11,596 nucleotides of DNA from Ruminococcus difficilis. GTDB taxonomy: Bacteria; Bacillota_A; Clostridia; Oscillospirales; Acutalibacteraceae. The notes under the pieces were generated by a model. The model made no database searches. It had not been told where the DNA came from and saw only the letters and a list, made by a program, of their open reading frames with translations. The stretch is taken from contig NZ_JAEQMG010000054.1 of the NCBI RefSeq assembly GCF_016680995.1, positions 1 to 11,596 of the forward strand, given 5' to 3'. How positions within the stretch are numbered: the stretch's first letter is position 1; each line of letters begins with the position of its first letter. The position numbers and the translations under genes are program-made. Shown one piece after another: positions 1-6,001 of the stretch.

Positions 1-507
1 TATAATAACGAGGAATACCTGAGGGAAACCCTGCTTTCGGGACGCAGTTATTCTTCGTTCGAGCTGATAAGAGCAAGCATGATGAATGTGATCATCTTCT
101 CTGCGTTTGGTCTTGTAGCCGTCGGCTCGGCGCTTGTGTTCACCTTTGTGCGGATGCTGTCCATAGAAACTGCCCAGAATTACGCGCGGCGTTTCGCTCA
201 GATTCCCACTCCGTTTATTTCAATATCGGAGCTGGCGCAGATAAGCAGGGCGAATTCTCCGCTGGGACAGTCAAGCGGTATTACTCCCGAATGGGTTTAT
301 AAAAAAATCGTAAAATCAATTAAAGAGGGGTATCTGCGCGGCTGCTCCCCGGAAAAGCACGGCGGGGTGCTGAGAATTTCGCTCTCTAAGCAAATCGTCA
401 AGGATCGCTGTCCCGGCTGCGGCGCGCCGATCGTGGGTGCAGTCACCGAAAACTACGCTTGTCATTATTGCGGAAGGGTGATTACCGGCGTGATCCGAAA
501 ACAGTAA
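1..507 (+). CDS. Membrane protein with C-terminal zinc ribbon, 5' end outside window
   Basis: The frame is open from base 1, so this is probably the C-terminal 168 residues of a longer protein. The first ATG (79) has no convincing Shine-Dalgarno sequence, which argues against a start there. Seen directly: one hydrophobic segment just after that ATG (about residues 28-52 of the visible part), then a soluble stretch with a helical, winged-helix-like look (ISISELAQIS ... GITPEWVYKKIVKSIKEGY), and a C-terminal four-cysteine ribbon of the form CPGCGAP-x11-CHYCG. The ribbon probably binds zinc. Function is not recognised; proteins with a transmembrane helix, a small helical domain and a zinc ribbon are common and uncharacterised in Clostridia. 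GC content is visibly higher than in the next 2.2 kb, so this is plausibly resident DNA bordering the inserted region. Confidence 0.7.
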   Translation, partial: YNNEEYLRETLLSGRSYSSFELIRASMMNVIIFSAFGLVAVGSALVFTFVRMLSIETAQNYARRFAQIPTPFISISELAQISRANSPLGQSSGITPEWVYKKIVKSIKEGYLRGCSPEKHGGVLRISLSKQIVKDRCPGCGAPIVGAVTENYACHYCGRVITGVIRKQ

Positions 508-660
508 AAAAGAATAAGATAGTCATTTAAAAAAAAGTGATAAATAAGCTGTTTTTGGTTCCGCGGTTAACACTCGCTCGGTAGTGTTACAGTCACTCTA
601 AACGTCCGAGTATAATTTGACCGAAATGCTTGGTTTTCCAGCATTTATGAGGTAAAATTG

Positions 661-694
661 TTGTACACTATATATGTACAATATACAGTATATT
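661..694. promoter_or_regulatory. Two overlapping operator-like palindromes
   Basis: TTGTAC (661-666) and GTACAA (676-681) form a palindrome with a 9-bp centre. It overlaps by two bases a second, tighter one, AATATAC (680-686) and GTATATT (688-694), centred on a single A. Stacked palindromes like this are typical of binding sites for dimeric repressors. No matching regulator gene lies next to the site, and the exporter start is 360 bp downstream, so the regulator and target are inferred only. Confidence 0.35.
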
Positions 695-1020
695 AATCAC
701 AAAACAATAATTTGAAATGATTGTTTTAATCTTTTTGAAGATCCAATGGAGATTATTAATCTTTTCTAAAAAACTACTGTCCACAATTAAGTAAAATCGC
801 AAAGCTGGAATTCTTTAAAAAGTCAAATATAATGCGATAAATATAGTCTGATTGATTTCAGACAATCTCTTAACTTGCGGATAGTGCTATAAAAACAGTA
901 TATTTAGTTATATTATTTTCTTACAAACAAAATTTAGAAAAAATTCATGGGAGTTTGGTTTTTCTCATAATGACTTATTAAAAAAATGGAAAATTTGGCG
1001 GCTTCCGTTTTTGATTAGTT

Positions 1021-1041
1021 TTACCAGTGCCGCACCGGTAA
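1021..1041 (+). promoter_or_regulatory. Imperfect palindrome covering the ABC exporter ribosome binding site
   Basis: Arms TTACCAGTGC (1021-1030) and GCACCGGTAA (1032-1041) pair at 9 of 10 positions around one central C. The right arm contains most of the likely Shine-Dalgarno GGTAAG (1037-1042), which sits 9 bp before the ATG at 1052. As RNA, the hairpin would hide the ribosome binding site; as DNA it could be a repressor site. An upstream GCGGC (998-1002) can pair with GCCGC (1029-1033) and so compete with this hairpin. Confidence 0.4.
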
Positions 1042-1051
1042 GTTGATTAAT

Positions 1052-1774
1052 ATGAATATAAATTTGTCAAATGTAAAAAAAAGTTTTAAAAAACAAACTG
1101 TGTTAGATAATGTTAACCTGAATGTTGAATCTGGCACAATAATGTGTTTGTTGGGACCATCAGGTTCGGGAAAAACAACACTTATAAGAATAATTATAGG
1201 TGCATTGAAAGCTGATGAAGGAACAATAAAGATCGGAGAATATGGTATCCCTGGTTTTGAGCCTTTAAAGCATATTGGTTTTATGCCACAAAATGATGGT
1301 GTGTATAATGATATGTCTGCGATGGATAATTTGAAATTTTATGGTCAGCTCCATAGAATAAAAAAACGTGAACTGAATGAACGGGTTGAAAAAACATTAA
1401 AACTTGTAGAGCTATGGGACGAGCGAAATAAACTTGTGACAAATTATTCAGGTGGAATGAAAAAAAGACTGTCTCTTGCAATTGCCCTTCTTCACGAACC
1501 TGAAGTGCTTCTGCTTGATGAACCAACTGTAGGTATAGATCCGTTATTAAGACGTTCTATCTGGGATGAATTTCACAAGCTTAAGATATCCGGAAAAACG
1601 ATTATAGTTTCAACGCATGTTATGGACGAAGTAAAAGAATGCGATAATGCTGCATTTCTTTATTATGGTCAGATAATAAAAAATGATACTGTTGACAATA
1701 TTCTTGAAAGCTTTTCAGGTAATATCGAAGAAATATTTTTAAAATGGAGAACAAATAATGAAAACAATTGTTGA
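1052..1774 (+). CDS. ABC-2 type exporter, ATP-binding subunit
   Basis: This 240-residue protein is an ABC ATPase that would power export through the membrane subunit encoded next. All nucleotide-binding motifs are present: Walker A GPSGSGKTT (35-43), Q-loop Q80, signature YSGGM (about 132-136), Walker B EVLLLDEP (151-158) and H-loop STH (H189). The TVGIDP stretch after Walker B and the overall size match the drug/antibiotic/lantibiotic-exporter subgroup (CcmA/DrrA-like). The ATG at 1052 is preferred over the in-frame TTG at 1043 because GGTAAG lies 9 bp ahead of it. The gene overlaps the permease start by 17 bp, so the two are translationally coupled. It is clearly AT-richer than the flanking genes, suggesting separate acquisition. 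The exported substrate cannot be told from the sequence. Confidence 0.93.
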   Translation: MNINLSNVKKSFKKQTVLDNVNLNVESGTIMCLLGPSGSGKTTLIRIIIGALKADEGTIKIGEYGIPGFEPLKHIGFMPQNDGVYNDMSAMDNLKFYGQLHRIKKRELNERVEKTLKLVELWDERNKLVTNYSGGMKKRLSLAIALLHEPEVLLLDEPTVGIDPLLRRSIWDEFHKLKISGKTIIVSTHVMDEVKECDNAAFLYYGQIIKNDTVDNILESFSGNIEEIFLKWRTNNENNC

Positions 1775-2768
1775 GAAAATATGTAAGCAAATGAAGAACG
1801 ATCGACGTTCTTTAGCTATGATATTTGTTATTCCTTTAGTAATTATAACATTTTTGTATATTCTATTAGGAGATAATAACGCAGAAGTAAGAGTAACACT
1901 TGTCGGAGCAAGCAATGAAATTGTTGATTTCTATGAAAGTGCTGACAGGATTAGTTCAGTTGAATGTGTAGATGACATAGATGAAGAAGAATCTCTTACT
2001 AAAGAATCTACGGATGCAGTTATTAATTTTACAACTAATGAAGTTCATCTTTTGGAAGATAATTCAGTATATTTTCAAATTGTTGAAGAGTCTATTACAA
2101 ATCTATACAAGGATATTATGAAGACTCCGCCTATGAAGATAAAGTATATCTATGGCGATAATCTTTCTACAAATTTTGAAAAACTAAGTTATGTGTTATT
2201 GGGAATCATTTGCTTTTTTCTTGTTTTTCTTATTTCTGGGATTTCTTTTGTACGAGAAAGAACAGGCGGAACATTGGAACGTTTTATGCTTACACCAGTA
2301 AGACGAAGTACAGTTGTTACAGGTTATACTGTAGGCTTTGGGATTTTTGGAATGCTACAAGCGATAATAATACTATTATTTGTTAGGTATGTGCTAGGTG
2401 TTGAGTTTAAAGGTAATGTAATTTTTGCAATATTAATAATGATTCTTCTTGCGTTTTCTGCTGTTTCTATAGGCGAATTTGTATCAATATTTGCTAATTC
2501 TGAATTTCAGTTAATTCAATTCATACCATTAATCATAATACCACAGGTATTTTTCTCGGGAGTATTGCCTATCGAAGGACTTCCAGCGCATATTGATAAA
2601 CTTGCATATTGTATGCCAATCTATTATGGTTGTACTGGGCTAAAAAAAATACTTATAGATGGTTTAGGGTTTACTGCAACGCTTCCCTATATAAGTGCAT
2701 TACTATTATTTGTGATAGTATTCTATGTCCTAAACGTTTTGATTTTACGAAAATACAGAGCAATTTAA
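1758..2768 (+). CDS. ABC-2 type exporter, membrane subunit
   Basis: This 336-residue integral membrane protein forms the translocation channel with the preceding ATPase. It shows one N-terminal membrane helix (about 19-37), an extracytoplasmic domain of about 100 residues (40-140), then five further hydrophobic segments near 145-164, 190-209, 222-241, 255-273 and 310-331. The stretch RERTGGTLERFMLTPVRR (166-183) between helices 2 and 3 is the characteristic coupling-region motif of the ABC2_membrane_3 family (YhgE/YbhS/LinQ-like). The start has a good ribosome binding site, TGGAGA (1745-1750), inside the ATPase gene. One permease and one ATPase gene imply a homodimer of each. No substrate or immunity gene lies beside the pair. 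The stop is followed within 20 bp by the next module, with no terminator seen. Confidence 0.9.
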   Translation: MKTIVEKICKQMKNDRRSLAMIFVIPLVIITFLYILLGDNNAEVRVTLVGASNEIVDFYESADRISSVECVDDIDEEESLTKESTDAVINFTTNEVHLLEDNSVYFQIVEESITNLYKDIMKTPPMKIKYIYGDNLSTNFEKLSYVLLGIICFFLVFLISGISFVRERTGGTLERFMLTPVRRSTVVTGYTVGFGIFGMLQAIIILLFVRYVLGVEFKGNVIFAILIMILLAFSAVSIGEFVSIFANSEFQLIQFIPLIIIPQVFFSGVLPIEGLPAHIDKLAYCMPIYYGCTGLKKILIDGLGFTATLPYISALLLFVIVFYVLNVLILRKYRAI

Positions 2769-2840
2769 GAAATTACTTATTAGGGCTTGCATCAGTTCTA
2801 CTCAGGACTGAAGCACGAGGGTTTTGTCAATCTGAAAGAT

Positions 2841-3710
2841 ATGATCAATCTGACCTTCAATATTCATAGATACGCACTTCTTACCGATGTGAGTTCACCT
2901 GCATCGATAGGTAGGAAATATATCCTTTCTACGCAAGGCTGTATTCCGGCTGATGATTCTGATGACAAGATGTACGAGAACATTGGTAAACAGCTGATCG
3001 AAGAAGGAAAGTTCAAGTTAACCGAATACGGCATTCTGGTTGTGAATGACACACCGTTCGAAAAAGTCTATGACGGACTGAATTTTCCTGAGTATCACTA
3101 TTATGACAGTTTTCTTGCTGTGGATTTAGAGCATGAAGGGAAAAAGGAATTCGTTGCCATTGCCGAGGATCCCGAGAGCTTGAATACTGCAGCCGAGAGG
3201 CTGGGAGTAGAAAGCCCTGAGGATTGTGATGTAACCATCAATTCGTACCATGTAGACATGGAGCCGATTATTCCTGCCTTTCAGCAGATCCTTGAGGTAG
3301 AAGGTGTCATAAAGCTTTCACAACTGGCATCAGAGTTAGCCAATGAAAAGATGGATTGGGCTAAGCTTCGTGCTGTTGCTGATTACTCAGAAGTCCGTTC
3401 CGCAAAAAACCTCAATATTATTGCCGATCGGCTTGATGAGTTTGTTTATATTCCGAAAGCTAACGATGAAGATGACGTTGGCCGTTACTATGTAAATGAT
3501 TACAAGGACGGCAACGTCTATTCCTTATGTATCGACATGGAGGAATACTTTGACTTTCAGGCATTCGGCGAGTACATGATGGAAGAGTATCATGGTAAGT
3601 TCATCGAAGACGGTTATGTGTGCGTTTCTGACTACGGATGCGGCGAGTTTCTTGATGAACTGGAAGATGAGCCCGAGTATGATCAGGGAGAAGGAGTGAT
3701 CATGACTTGA
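2841..3710 (+). CDS. ArdA-like antirestriction protein, possibly 5'-truncated
   Basis: The protein is strongly acidic (289 residues from the ATG). ArdA proteins are DNA mimics that block type I restriction enzymes during conjugation. The C-terminal half reads like ArdA: an ADYSEV... segment, RLDEFVYIP, DVGRYYV, then YFDFQAFGEYMMEEYHGKFIEDGYV, matching the family pattern of a cofactor-like FDYEAYG block followed by an acidic, open-ended tail. The N-terminal part (INLTFNIHRYALLTDVSSPASIGRKYIL...GCIPADD) looks like a related leading domain. The frame stays open upstream to 2784 with a TTG at 2787, but neither start has a good ribosome binding site. The exporter stop lies just before it, so the original 5' end may have been lost. 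The stop overlaps the next start, and it belongs with the conjugation genes downstream. Family assignment is from pattern recognition only. Confidence 0.68.
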   Translation: MINLTFNIHRYALLTDVSSPASIGRKYILSTQGCIPADDSDDKMYENIGKQLIEEGKFKLTEYGILVVNDTPFEKVYDGLNFPEYHYYDSFLAVDLEHEGKKEFVAIAEDPESLNTAAERLGVESPEDCDVTINSYHVDMEPIIPAFQQILEVEGVIKLSQLASELANEKMDWAKLRAVADYSEVRSAKNLNIIADRLDEFVYIPKANDEDDVGRYYVNDYKDGNVYSLCIDMEEYFDFQAFGEYMMEEYHGKFIEDGYVCVSDYGCGEFLDELEDEPEYDQGEGVIMT

Positions 3711-4177
3711 TCAACGCAGTAATCATGGGGCATAACTTCACTTTAGTTGAAACACTGCCCCGAAACAATGTAGATATTCAAAAGGATCTCTGGAAGATGG
3801 GACTCAGGACAACCCCTGATAAAATCTTCCTTTCAGATGACGAAGACAATGATGTTCAGGTGAAAAGCTACTCAGATAACGATATTGGCAGACATTTGTG
3901 CCTTATGTTTGATGAGAACGACACTCTGACACAGCTCAATGCCTTATGCTACGGCAGAAAGAAGGATTCCTGTCTGTGTCTCCGATCGGATCCAATCATT
4001 TCGGCGCCTTATATGAGCGCGTTTTACCCGCAAGCTCGGTTGCAAATCTGTATCCGTTTATCTTCTCAGGCAAGACCGATCCCGATGGCTTGTATATCGG
4101 ACGAGATAAATTCGGCACCAATATCCTTGTGGATTTTGACCGCAGGGCAGAGGATAAGACCACTTCGAATGTTTTGA
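3707..4177 (+). pseudogene. N-terminal stub of a conjugation-module protein, runs out of frame into VirB4
   Basis: Translation starts at TTG 3707, overlapping the stop of the ArdA-like gene, with a strong AAGGAG (3691-3696) 10 bp before it. The first 84 or so residues look like real protein: acidic and soluble, with a stretch (SDNDIGRHLCLMFDENDTLTQLN) recalling ArdA-type proteins. From about base 3960 the frame instead reads the VirB4 gene in the wrong phase, giving a nonsense tail rich in Ser, Arg and Pro. This is the signature of a deletion joining the 5' end of one gene to the interior of another, or of a frameshift. The original full protein is not recognised. Confidence 0.6.
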
Positions 4178-5265
4178 TCCTCGGCAACTCCGGTCAGGGC
4201 AAATCCTATCTTCTTAAGCTGATCCTTACGAACATCCGAGAGTCGGGCAAGAAGATTATCGTACTGGATCCCGAGTCGGAGTATGAGGAGTTATGCGAAG
4301 CACTCGGCGGTACCTATATCGATTTTATGTCAGGCGAGAGCATCATCAATCCGCTGGAGCCGAAGGCATGGTCTGACGGCACAGGCGACATAGATATAGG
4401 AACACCGGAAGCCTTTAAGCTGGTGACACAGCTGTCCCAGCACATCGCTTTTCTCAAGGACTTCTTCAGAAGCTATAAGGATTTCTCCGATCAGGAGATC
4501 GACACCATTGAGATCCTGCTCCAGAAGTTATACAGGCGATATGGCATCGATGACGGTACAGATCTGTCAGTCAAACAGGCAGATGAGTATCCGACAACGT
4601 CTGACTTCTATGAGTTGTGTCAGAAGGAGTATGACATCTACGATTCCGAGGTACGAAACATCTACACCCTGGAGACTCTCCAAAATATCTGCCTCGGCAT
4701 TAACTCGATGTGTGTCGGCGCAGAGTCCAAGTATTTCAACGGACATACGAACATCCAGGATTCCAATTTCCTTGTGTTCGGTGTAAAGGGTTTGCTTGAA
4801 ACGAACAAGCGCCTAAAAGACACTATGCTGTTCAATATCCTGTCCTTTATGAGCAACCAGCTTCTCGGCGAAGGTCACACGGCTGCATCTATTGATGAGC
4901 TGTACTTGTTCCTTACCAACATGACCGCAATCGAATATATCCGCAACGCTATGAAGCGTGTGCGTAAGAAAGAATCCTCGATCATTCTGAAGTCCCAGAA
5001 CATCGAGGACTTTTTGATTCCCTCTATTCGTGAGTTTACAAAGCCGTTGTTCTCCATCCCCACGCACCAGTTCCTGTTTAATGCCGGACAGATCAATCCC
5101 AAGGAGTATATGGACGCTCTGATGGTTGAACCGTCAGAATTCGAATTGATCAAGTATCCCGAACGAGGTACTTGCCTTTATCGGTGCGGTAATGAAAGAT
5201 ATCTCCTTCAGGTAATCGCGCCTGATTACAAAGCGGCGATGTTCGGTAAGGCCGGAGAAAGATAA
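3946..5265 (+). CDS. virB4: VirB4-type conjugation ATPase, N-terminally truncated
   Basis: This is the C-terminal ATPase region of a VirB4/TraC-type motor, which energises assembly of a type IV secretion (conjugation) channel at the inner face of the membrane. Seen directly from the ATG at 3946 (439 residues): a conserved lead-in KEGFLSVSPIG and YERVLPASSVANLYPF, Walker A GNSGQGKS (80-87), an LDPESEYEEL strand (108-117), a Walker B ending in SIDELYLFL (D317, E318), and an ILKSQNIEDFL motif-like segment (347-357). VirB4 proteins are usually 600-800 residues, so the N-terminal domain is missing. The frame upstream closes at 3913-3915 and contains no further VirB4-like sequence. No ribosome binding site precedes the ATG, so expression may depend on coupling to, or frameshifting from, the stub at 3707. 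The conjugation machine here is probably not functional. Confidence 0.85.
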   Translation: MLRQKEGFLSVSPIGSNHFGALYERVLPASSVANLYPFIFSGKTDPDGLYIGRDKFGTNILVDFDRRAEDKTTSNVLILGNSGQGKSYLLKLILTNIRESGKKIIVLDPESEYEELCEALGGTYIDFMSGESIINPLEPKAWSDGTGDIDIGTPEAFKLVTQLSQHIAFLKDFFRSYKDFSDQEIDTIEILLQKLYRRYGIDDGTDLSVKQADEYPTTSDFYELCQKEYDIYDSEVRNIYTLETLQNICLGINSMCVGAESKYFNGHTNIQDSNFLVFGVKGLLETNKRLKDTMLFNILSFMSNQLLGEGHTAASIDELYLFLTNMTAIEYIRNAMKRVRKKESSIILKSQNIEDFLIPSIREFTKPLFSIPTHQFLFNAGQINPKEYMDALMVEPSEFELIKYPERGTCLYRCGNERYLLQVIAPDYKAAMFGKAGER

Positions 5266-5286
5266 TGATCGACAAAGGCGGTAGGG

Positions 5287-5646
5287 TTGATCCAAGAAAT
5301 GAACTTACAGCAATACCGTCAAGTAAAAAAGATGATCAAACGCTTCTGCGCCAATTATCAGGACGGATACTGCCTGCCACTTGACGACGGTGAACCATGC
5401 GTATGTGTACAGAGCATTTCATTCCATATATGCTGCAACTATTTCAGAAAAGCAGTTTTGCCAAACAGTCCTTCCCTTGAAGCTCAGTTATTAAACCAAG
5501 ACATGATCTTTTATTGTATGGATTGCAATAAACCGTTTATTCCCACATCAAAACGGAATAATCAGAAATATTGTGCCGAGTGTGCGAAAAGAAGGCATCG
5601 AAGGTCGGCTGCGGAAAGTCTCGCAAGAGCGAGGCGGAAATGTTGA
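5287..5646 (+). CDS. Cysteine-rich VLP-type small protein of conjugative elements
   Basis: This 119-residue protein has 11 cysteines. It matches the cysteine-rich VLP domain family (Cys_rich_VLP) found in Firmicute integrative elements: an opening LQQYRQVKKMIKRFCANY, then LDDGEPCVCVQSIS, CCNYFRKAVLP and LEAQLL, followed by a ribbon with C77-x2-C80 and C96-x2-C99 and a basic, Arg-rich tail. It probably binds zinc and perhaps nucleic acid, but its role in transfer is unknown. The gene starts 21 bp after the VirB4 stop. Start choice is uncertain: TTG 5287 has AAAGGCGG (5274-5281) 5 bp ahead, while the in-frame ATG 5299 lies nearer the conserved part. Relatives commonly sit just ahead of a relaxase gene; here that place is taken by a structured non-coding stretch and the acetyltransferase. 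Confidence 0.8.
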   Translation: MIQEMNLQQYRQVKKMIKRFCANYQDGYCLPLDDGEPCVCVQSISFHICCNYFRKAVLPNSPSLEAQLLNQDMIFYCMDCNKPFIPTSKRNNQKYCAECAKRRHRRSAAESLARARRKC

Positions 5647-5671
5647 CGAAGTTAGCCTCTAAATCCCACTG

Positions 5672-5814
5672 TTCAAGCCATTATTTCGAGCAGCACTCGA
5701 GGGGTTAAGGTAGTGATACCTTTTCCCTCGGTGTTGCGATTGTTGGGTTTTCCGATACATCATGCGAAAAACCGTTCATAACCATCCATAACACTTTATT
5801 CAAGCCATTTTCGA
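5672..5814 (+). repeat. 11-bp direct repeat TTCAAGCCATT flanking a long stem-loop
   Basis: TTCAAGCCATT occurs at 5672-5682 and again at 5799-5809, and both copies are followed by TTCGA (directly in the second copy, after two extra bases in the first). The pair brackets the 5694-5733 stem-loop. The spacing and the hairpin between them suggest protein-binding sites of a transfer or replication region. Function is inferred. Confidence 0.6.
5694..5733 (+). other. Long imperfect stem-loop, candidate oriT/ori or RNA structure
   Basis: Nested arms pair over 40 bp: CAC/GTG (5694-5696/5731-5733, with T5697 bulged), CGAGGG/CCCTCG (5698-5703/5725-5730), a small internal loop, then AAGGTA/TACCTT (5707-5712/5717-5722) closed by a GTGA tetraloop of GNRA type. 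No T-run follows, so it is not an ordinary terminator. Its position just after the Cys-rich protein gene, where a relaxase gene would be expected next, fits an origin of transfer or a control element. Confidence 0.5.
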
Positions 5815-5894
5815 TTTTGCCGTTTTCCATATGTCTTTATAAGTGTTTATAAATGCTGCACCGTTTGGCGTAAGTTTTGGCGTAAATGGCGTAA
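5777..5894 (+). repeat. Three families of short phased direct repeats (iteron-like)
   Basis: Seen directly: CATAAC at 5777 and 5787 (10-bp period), TTTATAA at 5836 and 5846 (10-bp period), and GGCGTAA at 5867, 5879 and 5888 (12 and 9 bp). Repeats spaced by about one helical turn are typical of initiator or regulator binding arrays. The GGCGTAA copies run into a possible promoter. No replication initiator gene lies in the window. Confidence 0.45.
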
Positions 5895-5905
5895 GGTATT
5901 ATATA
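5877..5905 (+). promoter_or_regulatory. Possible promoter over the GGCGTAA repeats, no gene downstream
   Basis: TTGGCG (5877-5882), a 17-bp spacer and TATATA (5900-5905) match sigma-A boxes at 4 of 6 each. The two right-hand GGCGTAA repeats overlap the -35 box and spacer. Downstream there is only a five-codon frame (ATG 5916, MREIS) before the minus-strand terminator of the acetyltransferase, so its former target gene may be missing. Confidence 0.35.
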
Positions 5906-5955
5906 TTATATAGAAATGAGAGAAATATCGTAGCTTGCGATTCGTTTCAAGGCAT

Positions 5956-5990
5956 AAAAAACAGGCAACCTTTTCCATTGGCTGCCTGTT
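5956..5990 (-). terminator. Rho-independent terminator of the acetyltransferase gene
   Basis: On the minus strand, arms AACAGGCAGCC (5990-5980) and GGTTGCCTGTT (5970-5960) pair over 11 bp with one G-U wobble, close a 9-base loop and are followed by a T-run (complement of A5956-A5961). It lies 12 bp past the acetyltransferase stop. On the plus strand the wobble becomes an A-C mismatch and there is no T-run, so the orientation is clear. Confidence 0.88.
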
Positions 5991-6001
5991 ATCGGTTAAA
6001 G

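Larger units (their letters stand above)
508..1051. other. AT-rich 544-bp intergenic region with several palindromes
   Basis: No convincing gene is seen. Base composition drops sharply after the stop at 507. Inverted repeats seen directly: TAACACT/AGTGTTA (568-574/583-589); a hairpin at 624-646 with arms AAATGC and GCATTT plus an inner TGG/CCA around a TTTT loop and one bulged T; overlapping palindromes at 661-694; GTCTGA/TCAGAC (846-851/858-863); and an imperfect palindrome at 1021-1041. A perfect TATAAT lies at 611-616 but has no good -35 box. A weak promoter candidate for the exporter is TTCATG (944-949), a 16-bp spacer and CATAAT (966-971). The left boundary of the accessory DNA probably lies somewhere here. 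Confidence 0.5.

Noticed and set aside
5265..5384. 39-codon frame starting at the VirB4 stop (TAATG) with GGAG 7 bp ahead
   Set aside because: The start signals are good, but most of it overlaps the conserved Cys-rich gene in another phase and it ends quickly with no recognisable feature. It may be a coupling peptide, but cannot be supported as a gene.
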